A stretch of 6,381 nt of DNA, from contig DJBN01000008.1 in NCBI GenBank assembly GCA_002430075.1, forward strand, positions 1 to 6,381, given 5' to 3'. The notes under the pieces are model-generated. The model worked only from the letters and a program-made list of their open reading frames with translations, was not told the DNA's origin and searched no databases. This document shows, in pieces, positions 1-6,343 of the stretch. Source of the DNA: Actinobacteria bacterium UBA5975. Its GTDB lineage: Bacteria > Actinomycetota > Actinomycetes > Nanopelagicales > Nanopelagicaceae. Positions within the stretch are counted from its first letter, which is position 1. Each line of letters begins with the position of its first letter. The translations under genes were made by a program, and so were the position numbers.

Positions 1-2
1 CG

Positions 3-38
3 CAGTACGGACGGTTATGCAGATAACCGTCCGTACTG
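3..38. other. Perfect 16-bp inverted repeat, hairpin before the permease gene
   Basis: Positions 3-18 are the exact reverse complement of 23-38, with a four-base GCAG loop. RNA from either strand would fold into a very stable stem. No run of T follows on the + strand, so it is not a classical intrinsic terminator. It lies about 50 bp before the permease start and I see no convincing -10 element between it and that gene, so transcription probably enters from the left. By inference this is an intercistronic hairpin after an upstream substrate-binding protein gene, acting as an mRNA 3'-end stabiliser or partial terminator that lets less transcript into the membrane and ATPase genes. A simple terminator of an unrelated upstream gene is the alternative. 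Confidence 0.75.
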
Positions 39-71
39 TCACGAACAGCTTAAAAAAGTAATTACAACCTC

Positions 72-79
72 AAGGGGAG
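72..79 (+). promoter_or_regulatory. Strong Shine-Dalgarno site for the permease
   Basis: AAGGGGAG lies eight bases before the ATG at 88. It fixes the start: the same frame is open leftward to the window edge, but the translation there does not resemble a permease, and the usual OppB/DppB N-terminus begins exactly at this ATG. It is the strongest ribosome binding site seen in the window. Confidence 0.85.
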
Positions 80-87
80 TTTCCATA

Positions 88-1089
88 ATGCTGAAGTATT
101 TGGTTCGCCGAGTTAGCGCCACGATTTTGGTGTTGATTCTTGTGAGCATGTCTGTTTTTGGAATCTTTGCCGTCTTGCCTATGGATCCTGCTGCACTTAC
201 ATGTGGCAAAGCTTGCTATCCGCAAGTAATTGAAGCTAATAGACACCGCTTGGGTCTTGATGTTCCCGTACATGTTCAGTATGGACGTTTTGTAAAGGGC
301 CTCTTTGCTGGCCGCGAGTATGGAGATGGCGCGGCAAAGATTGAATGCCCTGCTCCAGCTTTTGGATATTCATTTAACCGCCACGAGTGCGTGACAAAAC
401 TCGTCTCTGAAGCATTTCCTGTTACTTTATCTTTGGCAGTCGGTGCCTTTATTCTCTGGATTTCAGTTGGAATAGGACTTGGAATTCTGGCCGCCCGCAA
501 AAGGAATCAGTGGCAAGACCGGGCTGCAACAATTTTCGTACTTGTCGGAACTTCGCTCCCATCTTTTATCTCAGGTATTTTGATTCTGCTCTTCGTAGCT
601 CTCAAATTTCGGTTAATTAACCCCATTGATATGGGGCGATGGATTTCTCCGTATCAAGATCCGGTTGCATGGTTTAAAAACTTTATCTTCCCGTGGATCG
701 TTTTGGCGCTTCTCTATGCGGCAACCTATACGAGATTTACTCGCTCTAACGTAATCGAAACTTCATCTGAAGATTACATACGAACCGCAAGAGCTAAAGG
801 TTTAAGTGAGAGAGTAATTTTACGTAAGCACACTCTTCGTGCGGCCCTCGCTCCCATCGTCACAATGGCGGGCCTTGATTTTGCGGGGCTACTAGGAGGC
901 GCAATTATTACTGAAGGTATCTTCAACTTACCTGGACTTGGTCGCCTCTCAATTCGTGCGGTATTAAATGATTATGACTTGCCAACAATTGTTGCCACAA
1001 CAATTCTTGCCGCATCCTTTGTAGTTATTGCGAATTTGTTGGTTGATATCTTGTATGCCTATATCGACCCACGGGTGCGTGTTGCATAA
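88..1089 (+). CDS. oppB: Peptide ABC transporter permease, OppB/DppB type
   Basis: This is an integral membrane subunit of a peptide importer and forms half of the translocation channel. Its 333 residues fit the family. The N-terminus MLKYLVRRV leads into TM1 (about 12-31), ending in the family-typical FAVLPMDPA. Further membrane segments lie near 113-136, 147-170, 199-215, 260-280 and 300-326. The cytoplasmic EAA loop, which docks onto the ATPases, is at 228-248 (EDYIRTARAKGL then LRKH). The outer loop between TM1 and TM2 is long and carries Cys39, Cys43, Cys87 and Cys101, which resembles actinobacterial homologues as I recall them. The stop overlaps the next start (TAATG), so translation is probably coupled. 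The partner permease OppC is absent from the window. Whether the substrate is oligopeptide, dipeptide or another solute cannot be read from this subunit, so dppB is an equally fair name. Confidence 0.93.
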   Translation: MLKYLVRRVSATILVLILVSMSVFGIFAVLPMDPAALTCGKACYPQVIEANRHRLGLDVPVHVQYGRFVKGLFAGREYGDGAAKIECPAPAFGYSFNRHECVTKLVSEAFPVTLSLAVGAFILWISVGIGLGILAARKRNQWQDRAATIFVLVGTSLPSFISGILILLFVALKFRLINPIDMGRWISPYQDPVAWFKNFIFPWIVLALLYAATYTRFTRSNVIETSSEDYIRTARAKGLSERVILRKHTLRAALAPIVTMAGLDFAGLLGGAIITEGIFNLPGLGRLSIRAVLNDYDLPTIVATTILAASFVVIANLLVDILYAYIDPRVRVA

Positions 1090-2123
1090 TGAGTACAAAA
1101 CCATTCTTAGAGGTTAAGAACCTCAACGTTGCATTTCCTACTGAAGATGGCTTGGTGCAGGCATCCAATGACATCTCTTTCACCGTAGCTCGCGGTGAAA
1201 CCCTTGCTGTCGTTGGAGAATCCGGTTCTGGAAAGTCTGTTACATCCCTTGCAGTCATGGGTCTGCACGATAGAAAGCGCACCCAGATAACTGGGCAGGC
1301 ATTTTTAAATCTAGATTCAGGTCCTGTGGATGTCATTTCAGCCAACGAAGATGTAGTACGTAAGCTACGCGGCAAGGCGATGTCGATGATCTTCCAAGAT
1401 CCGATGTCAGCTCTGCACCCTTATTACTCCATCGGGAACCAGCTGATTGAAGCTTGGGAGCTTTACAACGTAGGCAGCAAGGAAGATGGTAAGAAGCGCG
1501 CCATTGAAATGCTCGATCTCGTTGGTATCCCAGGGGCCGATAAGCGCGTTGATGAATTCCCTCACCAGTTCTCGGGTGGAATGCGCCAGCGCGTGATGAT
1601 TGCTATGGCCTTGATCAATAATCCGTCGCTACTCATTGCTGACGAACCAACGACGGCGCTCGATGTGACTGTGCAATCTCAGATTCTTCAGTTGATCAGA
1701 GAAATGCAGAAAGAGTTCAATATGGCTCTGATCCTGATCACACACGATCTTGGCGTGGTTGCTGAAGTCGCAGATCGCGTCAACGTGATGTACGCGGGTA
1801 AAATCGTTGAGAGCGGCGGAGCTGAAGATATTTACTATCGTCCTAATCACCCCTATGCAATCGGACTTCTTAACTCAATTCCAAAAATTGGCGAATTGGA
1901 TTCCAGGAGACTGGTCGCAATCCCTGGACAACCGCCATCACTTATTAATCTGCCTCAGGGGTGTTCATTTAGAGAGCGTTGCTCGTTTTCAGATCGCGTT
2001 GCAAATAATCTTTGTAGCACTACAGCACCATCACTTGATGAAAAGACAACAGATCACTTCGCTAGATGCCATCTTTCCGAGGCAGAGCTTGTGAAGGCTC
2101 GTAAAGAAATTGGTGGCAACTAA
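1089..2123 (+). CDS. oppD: Peptide ABC transporter ATP-binding protein, OppD/DppD type
   Basis: This is one of two different ATPases that power the importer on the cytoplasmic face. All ABC motifs are intact in its 344 residues: Walker A GESGSGKS at 43-50, Q-loop Gln103, signature FSGGMRQ at 161-167, Walker B LLIADEP at 181-187 with catalytic Glu186, and switch His219. The C-terminal oligopeptide-transporter extension (oligo_HPY type) starts near [11 protein letters not shown] at 251 and marks the Opp/Dpp subfamily. It carries Cys292, Cys298, Cys309 and Cys327, the four-cysteine set that binds a [4Fe-4S] cluster in some DppD/OppD structures. The spacing is CX5CX10CX17C, longer in the middle than in the next gene. 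The start shares one base with the oppB stop and the stop shares one base with the oppF start; no clear Shine-Dalgarno precedes it, which fits translational coupling. Its position after oppB and before oppF supports the D assignment. Confidence 0.94.
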   Translation: MSTKPFLEVKNLNVAFPTEDGLVQASNDISFTVARGETLAVVGESGSGKSVTSLAVMGLHDRKRTQITGQAFLNLDSGPVDVISANEDVVRKLRGKAMSMIFQDPMSALHPYYSIGNQLIEAWELYNVGSKEDGKKRAIEMLDLVGIPGADKRVDEFPHQFSGGMRQRVMIAMALINNPSLLIADEPTTALDVTVQSQILQLIREMQKEFNMALILITHDLGVVAEVADRVNVMYAGKIVESGGAEDIYYRPNHPYAIGLLNSIPKIGELDSRRLVAIPGQPPSLINLPQGCSFRERCSFSDRVANNLCSTTAPSLDEKTTDHFARCHLSEAELVKARKEIGGN

Positions 2124-3103
2124 TGACTCAACCTCTCCTTAAAATCGAAGGACTGCAGAAGTACTTCAAGACGACCACCGGTGGCGCATTTTCAAAGGTA
2201 AAAGGCACCGTAAAGGCCGTTGATGGAATTGACCTTGAAATTTATCCTGGCCAGACTGTTGGCTTGGTCGGTGAATCTGGTTGCGGCAAGACCACAGCCG
2301 GGCGCACAATTTTAAAGTTGTACGAGCCAACAGGTGGAAAAATCACATTTGAAGGTCGCGATATCACCAATATTTCCGCAAAAGAGATGAAGCCACTTCG
2401 TTCCCAGATACAGATGATCTTCCAAGATCCATTTGCATCCTTAAATCCACGACAGACGGTGGGTTCGCTTATTGGCGCTGCCTTTGATATTCAAGGAATC
2501 AAGCCAGAAGGTGGGGTAGAGGCAGAAGTACAGCGCCTCATGGCTCGCGTAGGGCTCAACCCTGAGCATATTAACCGCTATCCACACGAGTTCTCAGGTG
2601 GTCAGCGTCAGCGTATTGGCGTAGCCCGAGCAATTGCGTTAAAGCCAAAGTTAATTGTTGCAGATGAGCCTGTATCAGCCCTTGATGTTTCCATTCAAGC
2701 GCAGGTTGTAAATCTTCTTGAGGACCTTCAAGATGAATTCAACATGGCCTATATCTTTGTGGCTCACGACCTTTCAGTTGTTCAACATATTTCAGATCGC
2801 GTCATCGTGATGTACCTGGGAAAGGTTATGGAAGAAGCCGATAAGGTCGATCTCTTTACCCACCCACGCCATCCATATACAAAGGCGCTTCTATCCGCAG
2901 TCCCTGTTGCAGATCCAATCAAGGGTCGCAAACGCGAACGCATTATTTTGCAGGGAGATCTTCCTAGCCCTGTTAATCCTCCACCTGGATGCGTATTTAA
3001 TACTCGTTGCTGGAAGGCGACAGATAAGTGCCGTACTGAAATTCCACAGTTACTGCAGATTGGCACCAATCATCGCATTGCATGTCATCATCCAGAAGAT
3101 TAA
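2123..3103 (+). CDS. oppF: Peptide ABC transporter ATP-binding protein, OppF/DppF type
   Basis: This is the second ATPase, expected to pair with the OppD-type subunit as a heterodimer. The 326 residues contain Walker A GESGCGKT at 50-57, Q-loop Gln101, signature FSGGQRQR at 157-164, Walker B LIVADEP at 177-183 with Glu182, and switch His215. The 20-30 region (TTTGGAFSKVKGTVKAVDG) is the insertion before Walker A typical of OppF/DppF and separates it from OppD. The C-terminal oligo_HPY-type extension has Cys290, Cys296, Cys303 and Cys321 in CX5CX6CX17C spacing, the common family pattern. A weak GGTGG lies six bases before the ATG, inside the end of oppD, and the TAATG overlap implies coupling. 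Both ATPases look catalytically complete, unlike transporters with one degenerate site. It is the last gene of the operon and is followed by a strong terminator. Confidence 0.94.
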   Translation: MTQPLLKIEGLQKYFKTTTGGAFSKVKGTVKAVDGIDLEIYPGQTVGLVGESGCGKTTAGRTILKLYEPTGGKITFEGRDITNISAKEMKPLRSQIQMIFQDPFASLNPRQTVGSLIGAAFDIQGIKPEGGVEAEVQRLMARVGLNPEHINRYPHEFSGGQRQRIGVARAIALKPKLIVADEPVSALDVSIQAQVVNLLEDLQDEFNMAYIFVAHDLSVVQHISDRVIVMYLGKVMEEADKVDLFTHPRHPYTKALLSAVPVADPIKGRKRERIILQGDLPSPVNPPPGCVFNTRCWKATDKCRTEIPQLLQIGTNHRIACHHPED

Positions 3104-3112
3104 CTCTTCTGG
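3092..3112. other. Small stem-loop across the oppF stop codon
   Basis: CCAGAAGA at 3092-3099 pairs with TCTTCTGG at 3105-3112 around a TTAAC loop that contains the TAA stop. No T-tract follows, and the real terminator lies 36 bases downstream. It may be chance or a minor mRNA 3' structure. Confidence 0.45.
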
Positions 3113-3147
3113 TTCATAAAGCTAAGGCAGAAGATTAGCCAATAGTG

Positions 3148-3188
3148 AGTAAAAAGCCCCGACCAGATACTGGTCGGGGCTTTTTACT
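3148..3188. terminator. Bidirectional intrinsic terminator between oppF and the minus-strand unit
   Basis: Positions 3148-3165 and 3171-3188 form a perfect 18-bp stem with a GATAC loop. The core is GC-rich (GCCCCGACCA), flanked by an A5 run on the left and a T5 run on the right, so a U-tract is made on either strand. It lies 45 bp after the oppF stop and nine bases after the stop of the minus-strand gene at 3197, and so can end both convergent transcripts. Confidence 0.95.
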
Positions 3189-3196
3189 AGTTCTCG

Positions 3197-3727
3197 TTAA
3201 GCGATAATTCCATCTACTGCAACAGTTGAATCTCCGATGCGAATAGTTAGATTCAGTGGATCTCCTACGATAGCCTGGCAGCCAACGCCATACTTGTAAG
3301 AAATTTCGCTACCGGCGGCAAGTGCATCAGTTGGTGCGCCATTGATATCGAGGTCACCCAAAACATCGAAGCAGACATTGCTTGCCGATGCTGCTTGTAG
3401 TGAAACGGCGTTGAATTCAAGCGGTGTATCGCTACTATTCTTAATAATCACAGTGAAGTAATTTGAAGACTTTGGCTTCTGATCAATATTTGTCATAAAT
3501 TGAGTTGGGCTAAAGCGAGTAGGAGTCGATACTGTTACAAAGATTCCGCCACCTAAGTCAAGAGGCGAATCGAATCCGATGGTCGCAATAGGGGCTTCTT
3601 CTTGGATAAGAATTGCTGTATCTGCAGGTGCATCAGAGCCACTATTTGTCACTGAGCGTAGAATTGATCCGCCCACGATGACAAGTACAGCTACAAGGAT
3701 CCACTGCTTTCGAGAAAGTTTTTTCAT
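3197..3727 (-). CDS. Membrane-anchored extracytoplasmic protein, DUF4352-like
   Basis: This is a 176-residue protein of unknown function. The start chosen is the ATG at 3727, because it gives MKKLSRKQW followed at once by one hydrophobic segment (about 9-23), a normal N-terminal anchor or uncleaved signal. An upstream in-frame ATG at 3775 would add 16 residues overlapping the peptidase gene and bury the positive N-terminus. After a low-complexity linker (28-46, rich in Ser, Asp, Ala and Glu), the rest reads as a small beta-sandwich with a strand pattern like DUF4352: a phenylalanine- and valine-rich strand (90-97), the NSSDTPLEF turn (98-106) and NVCFDVLGD (117-125). Cys119 and Cys150 could form a disulfide outside the membrane. 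No lipobox cysteine is seen. It starts 16 bases after the peptidase stop and probably shares its transcript. The family link rests on pattern only and is tentative. Confidence 0.85.
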   Translation of the reverse strand: MKKLSRKQWILVAVLVIVGGSILRSVTNSGSDAPADTAILIQEEAPIATIGFDSPLDLGGGIFVTVSTPTRFSPTQFMTNIDQKPKSSNYFTVIIKNSSDTPLEFNAVSLQAASASNVCFDVLGDLDINGAPTDALAAGSEISYKYGVGCQAIVGDPLNLTIRIGDSTVAVDGIIA

Positions 3728-3737
3728 AGTCGGGATT

Positions 3738-3745
3738 CTACCTTT
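3738..3745 (-). promoter_or_regulatory. Ribosome binding site overlapping the peptidase stop
   Basis: Read on the minus strand this is AAAGGTAG, ten bases before the ATG at 3727. It overlaps the TAA of the upstream peptidase gene (3746-3744). This supports the shorter start of the small membrane protein and suggests that ribosomes ending the peptidase can reinitiate. Confidence 0.55.
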
Positions 3746-5696
3746 ACCAAATCCGAACGCGCTCATTGGGGGCAAGCCAAAGTTCGTCTTTTTCAGCTAC
3801 TTCAAAGGCGTCATAGAATTCCTGGACATTGCGTACGATTTGATTACAGCGGAATTCATCAGGTGAGTGCGGGTCTGTGGCGATCCGACGGCGAACTTCT
3901 TCGGGGCGGTTCTTATTCCGCCATGAATGGGCATAAGAAAGGAAGAAGCGCTGATCACCTGTTAATCCATCAATAACTGGGCTCTGAGCGCTGCTTAGGG
4001 CGATTTTAAAGGCCTTATAGGCAATCGCCAATCCACCGAGATCGCCAATGTTCTCACCCAATGTAAAGGCTCCATTGACGTGGATGTCGGGGGTGCTTTC
4101 AGGTGAGAGCGCATCGAATTGCTGAACTAGAACTGCGGTGAGCTCTTCAAACTTTGCGCGGTCTTCATCGCTCCACCAATCGACCATATTTCCATCGCCA
4201 TCGTATTTAGAGCCTTGATCATCAAAGCCATGTCCAATCTCGTGGCCAATGACTGCACCAATGCCGCCGTAATTAGCGGCCATGTCAGCTGATAAGTCGA
4301 AGAATGGTGGCTGCAAGATGGCGGCAGGGAAGACAATTTCGTTGGCCAGAGGGTTGTAATAGGCGTTGACCGTTTGTGGAGTCATATGCCATTCGTCGCG
4401 ATCGACGGGGGCGCCAATCTTTGCGATTGCATAGGCATGATCGAATTCTGCGATGCGCCAGAGATTGCCAATAAGGTCACTGGCTGATATTTCAAGGGTT
4501 GAATAATCACGCCACTTATCGGGGTAGCCAATCTTGGGAGTGAATTTTGTGAGCTTCTCTAAAGCCTTAGCTTTGGTCACTTCAGACATCCATGGAAGAT
4601 CGATGATGCTGAGGCGATAGGCCTCGAGAAGATTGCCGACCAGAATATTCATCTCTGACTTTGCTCTGGCCGGGAAATACTTTTCGACATAGACCTTGCC
4701 GATTGCCTCACCGAGGGCCCCTTGGGTCACCGAGACCCCACGCTTCCAGCGATCACGAATTTGAGGCGTTCCAGAAAGGGTCTTGGCATAAAACTCAAAG
4801 TTCTGCTGAACAATATTGTCGGTCAGAAATGCGGCGCTTGCTGAGACCAGATTGAGTTTGAGCCAAGCAACCCACAAATCACGGTTGGAATCAAAAGCAC
4901 TCAGCATCGCTGAGACAGATTCGAAGAATGATGGCTCGCAGACCACAAGGCTTTCAAAGGCCTTAGAAGGGACTTTTGCATCTGTTGCCCATGTATCAAA
5001 TAAGAAGTGTGGGGCAAGGCTTTCAAGCTCTACTCGGCTGTACTTGTTATAAGTCAGAGTTGCATCACGATCTTTAACTTGATCCCAATGGTGAGAGGCG
5101 ATCTCAGTTTCGAGAGCCAGAATTTTGGTAGCAATCCCTGCGCCGTCAGCGATGCCGACGAGTGCTGACATCTTGGCAAGATGATCTAAGAATGCAGTGC
5201 GAATTTCAGCAAACTGCTCTTCACGATAGTAAGACTCATCAGGAAGTGAGAGCCCGCCTTGGCCTAGATAGAGAATATTGGTATTTGAATCCATAGCATC
5301 GGGATAGATAGCAGCGCCAAAAATTCCACCGATGCCGCGCATCTCAAGTCGAGCCATGACTGATATAAATTCGTGAAGATTGGAAATTGCATCGATGGCC
5401 GCAAGGTCATCAACGATCGGAGAAATTCCTCGAGCTTTAATGGCATCGGTATCCATAAAAGATTTGTAGAGGTCGCCAATCTTCTGTGCCTCACCGGCTC
5501 CAGTTGCGGTTTCTATAATTTGTCGTACCTGCGCCTCGGCCGCATCGTGAAGTTTGCGAAAGATGCCATCGCTGGATCGGTCATCTGGCATCTGATATTC
5601 GCGAACCCACCTTCCGTTGTAGTGGCGGAAGAGGTCATCTTGAGGGCGGACCTTAGGGTCAAGAGAGGCGCTATCGATTCCAGATGTAAGGCTCAT
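3744..5696 (-). CDS. pepO: M13-family zinc metallopeptidase (neprilysin/PepO/Zmp1 type)
   Basis: This is a zinc endopeptidase of the neprilysin family, which cuts short peptides inside a closed chamber. The ATG at 5696 gives 650 residues, near the usual length. The zinc site is complete: HEIGH at 485-489 (His485, Glu486, His489) and ENIGD at 548-552 with third ligand Glu548. The substrate-binding NAYYNP is at 444-449. DPHSP (His610) and Arg616 match the conserved His and Arg near the active site, and the protein ends in RVRIW. The N-terminal M13 domain is intact from about residue 10 (SLDPKVRPQDDLFRHYNGRW). No signal peptide or membrane anchor is visible, so it is probably cytoplasmic, unlike animal neprilysin. 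A TTG 84 bases upstream would extend the frame to 678 residues, but that extension overlaps marR and lacks family resemblance. The Shine-Dalgarno is weak (GGA very close to the ATG). The gene is divergent from marR and followed by the small anchored protein. Confidence 0.95.
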   Translation of the reverse strand: MSLTSGIDSASLDPKVRPQDDLFRHYNGRWVREYQMPDDRSSDGIFRKLHDAAEAQVRQIIETATGAGEAQKIGDLYKSFMDTDAIKARGISPIVDDLAAIDAISNLHEFISVMARLEMRGIGGIFGAAIYPDAMDSNTNILYLGQGGLSLPDESYYREEQFAEIRTAFLDHLAKMSALVGIADGAGIATKILALETEIASHHWDQVKDRDATLTYNKYSRVELESLAPHFLFDTWATDAKVPSKAFESLVVCEPSFFESVSAMLSAFDSNRDLWVAWLKLNLVSASAAFLTDNIVQQNFEFYAKTLSGTPQIRDRWKRGVSVTQGALGEAIGKVYVEKYFPARAKSEMNILVGNLLEAYRLSIIDLPWMSEVTKAKALEKLTKFTPKIGYPDKWRDYSTLEISASDLIGNLWRIAEFDHAYAIAKIGAPVDRDEWHMTPQTVNAYYNPLANEIVFPAAILQPPFFDLSADMAANYGGIGAVIGHEIGHGFDDQGSKYDGDGNMVDWWSDEDRAKFEELTAVLVQQFDALSPESTPDIHVNGAFTLGENIGDLGGLAIAYKAFKIALSSAQSPVIDGLTGDQRFFLSYAHSWRNKNRPEEVRRRIATDPHSPDEFRCNQIVRNVQEFYDAFEVAEKDELWLAPNERVRIW

Positions 5697-5725
5697 GTCA
5701 TCCAATTCAGGTTCAGTCAAAGTAA

Positions 5726-5737
5726 TTGAAAGTTCAA
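5726..5737. promoter_or_regulatory. Candidate MarR operator (TTGAA-AG-TTCAA)
   Basis: Five-base arms TTGAA and TTCAA are separated by two bases. The site is central in the 72-bp region between the peptidase and marR. It overlaps the possible -35 of marR and the expected transcription start of the peptidase, where a MarR dimer could repress both. MarR proteins usually bind palindromes near their own promoter. The arms are short, so chance is a real alternative. Confidence 0.4.
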
Positions 5738-5761
5738 CGTATTCTACTTCTGCCGTACACT
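5733..5761 (+). promoter_or_regulatory. Candidate leaderless promoter of marR
   Basis: TACACT at 5756-5761 fits the actinobacterial -10 form TANNNT. Seven bases separate it from the marR ATG at 5769, which puts the transcription start at or next to the A of the start codon. A weak -35 (TTCAAC, 5733-5738) lies 17 bases upstream. No Shine-Dalgarno precedes the ATG, as expected for a leaderless transcript. Confidence 0.55.
5741..5746 (-). promoter_or_regulatory. Candidate -10 element of the peptidase gene
   Basis: On the minus strand this reads TAGAAT, which fits TANNNT. It would start transcription near 5734 and give a leader of about 38 bases before the ATG at 5696. I see no good -35 at 16-18 bases upstream, so the call is weak. 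Confidence 0.35.
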
Positions 5762-5768
5762 GGCGCGC

Positions 5769-6251
5769 ATGGCAGGGCAAAACGCTACAACACCCCGATG
5801 GCTAAACCCTGCCGAAATGAAGGCTTGGCGTCGTTACATCATCGCCAGCAGGCGTCTGATTGAAGCTCTTGAATACGATCTTGCGGCGCATGAACTGTCG
5901 ATGCCCGATTATGAAGTCTTAGCACAACTGAGCGATGCTCCAGGGCGCAGAATGCGAATGAGCGAATTGGCCGAAGTTGCCATGCTCTCAAGATCGCGTC
6001 TTTCTCACCGGATCAAGGTGATGGAGAAGGCGGGGTGGGTCAAGCGTGAAGCCTGCACGGAAGATAAGCGGGGATTCTTCGCCGTCATGACGACTCAGGG
6101 ATGGAAGGCGATTGTGGCCGCTGCCCCAGACCATGTAGAAAGTGTGCGATCTCGTTTTATCGACCACTTAAGCCAGAATGATCAAAGAGTTCTCTCTGAA
6201 ATTTTCAACAGAGTCACTCAATCGCTTAAAGAGAGCCCGCTTGAGGATTAA
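5769..6251 (+). CDS. MarR-family winged-helix transcriptional regulator
   Basis: This is a 160-residue DNA-binding protein that should act as a dimer. Helix 1 (about 16-41) and the C-terminal helices (about 116-154) form the dimer part. The winged helix-turn-helix spans about 62-108: RMSELAEVAMLSRSRLSHRI holds the turn and recognition helix (72-82), VMEKAGWVKRE follows, and the wing is EDKRGFFAVMT (98-108), with the conserved Asp99 and Arg101 of the family's DxRG-like motif. The start PRWLNPAEMKAWRRYI resembles the opening of actinobacterial MarR proteins (RWL...E..AWR). One cysteine, Cys96, lies just before the wing at a place often occupied by Cys in these homologues, so it is not in itself evidence of redox sensing. 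No ligand can be named. Divergence from the peptidase gene suggests that it controls itself and perhaps that unit. The ATG has no ribosome binding site and appears leaderless. Confidence 0.92.
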   Translation: MAGQNATTPRWLNPAEMKAWRRYIIASRRLIEALEYDLAAHELSMPDYEVLAQLSDAPGRRMRMSELAEVAMLSRSRLSHRIKVMEKAGWVKREACTEDKRGFFAVMTTQGWKAIVAAAPDHVESVRSRFIDHLSQNDQRVLSEIFNRVTQSLKESPLED

Positions 6252-6260
6252 AGAGGATTA
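6243..6260 (+). repeat. Short tandem repeat across the marR stop
   Basis: GAGGATTA occurs twice with a ten-base period (6243-6250 and 6253-6260), separated by AA. The first copy holds the start of the TAA stop. It may come from slippage. No function is evident. Confidence 0.6.
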
Positions 6261-6295
6261 AAAAAATCTTATTAAAATTTCAAATGTAGGCAGAA

Positions 6296-6333
6296 ATAAA
6301 AAACCCCACCAGTTGCCTGGCGGGGTTTTTTAT
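6296..6333. terminator. Bidirectional intrinsic terminator after marR
   Basis: The stem pairs 6296-6312 with 6317-6333 around a TTGC loop, with one A-C mismatch at 6308/6321. The core CCCC/GGGG and CCAG/CTGG is flanked by A6 on the left and T6 on the right, so a U-tract forms in both directions. It ends marR from the left and the partial minus-strand gene that stops at 6344 from the right. The stretch 6261-6295 between marR and the stem is AT-rich and shows nothing else. Confidence 0.93.
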
Positions 6334-6343
6334 AAGAAGTAAA

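Noticed and set aside
1..61. An open frame ending in TAA at 59-61 that could be the end of an upstream gene.
   Set aside because: It runs through both arms of the perfect hairpin and its 19 residues do not resemble the end of a binding protein, so the hairpin is better explained as noncoding.
1025..1375. A 116-codon minus-strand open frame over the oppB/oppD junction.
   Set aside because: It lies opposite two clear genes, shows no family features and has no ribosome binding site. It is a shadow of the coding strand.
1383..2430. An 18-base identical stretch in the two ATPase genes (1383-1400 and 2413-2430), itself nearly palindromic (GATCTT-CC-AAGATC).
   Set aside because: It encodes the shared Q-loop IFQDP region of two paralogous ABC proteins, so conservation of the protein explains it. 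The near-palindrome follows from the codons used.
3744..5696. The peptidase as a secreted or membrane-anchored enzyme like animal neprilysin.
   Set aside because: No hydrophobic segment or signal peptide is visible in the first 60 residues of either possible start.
5373..5729. A 118-codon plus-strand open frame within the peptidase gene.
   Set aside because: It is antisense to the well-conserved N-terminal part of the M13 protein and has no recognisable domain.
6059..6080. Cys96 of MarR next to the wing as a possible OhrR-like redox sensor.
   Set aside because: OhrR-type sensing uses an N-terminal cysteine in the dimer region. A cysteine at this place before the wing is common in actinobacterial MarR proteins and is not diagnostic.
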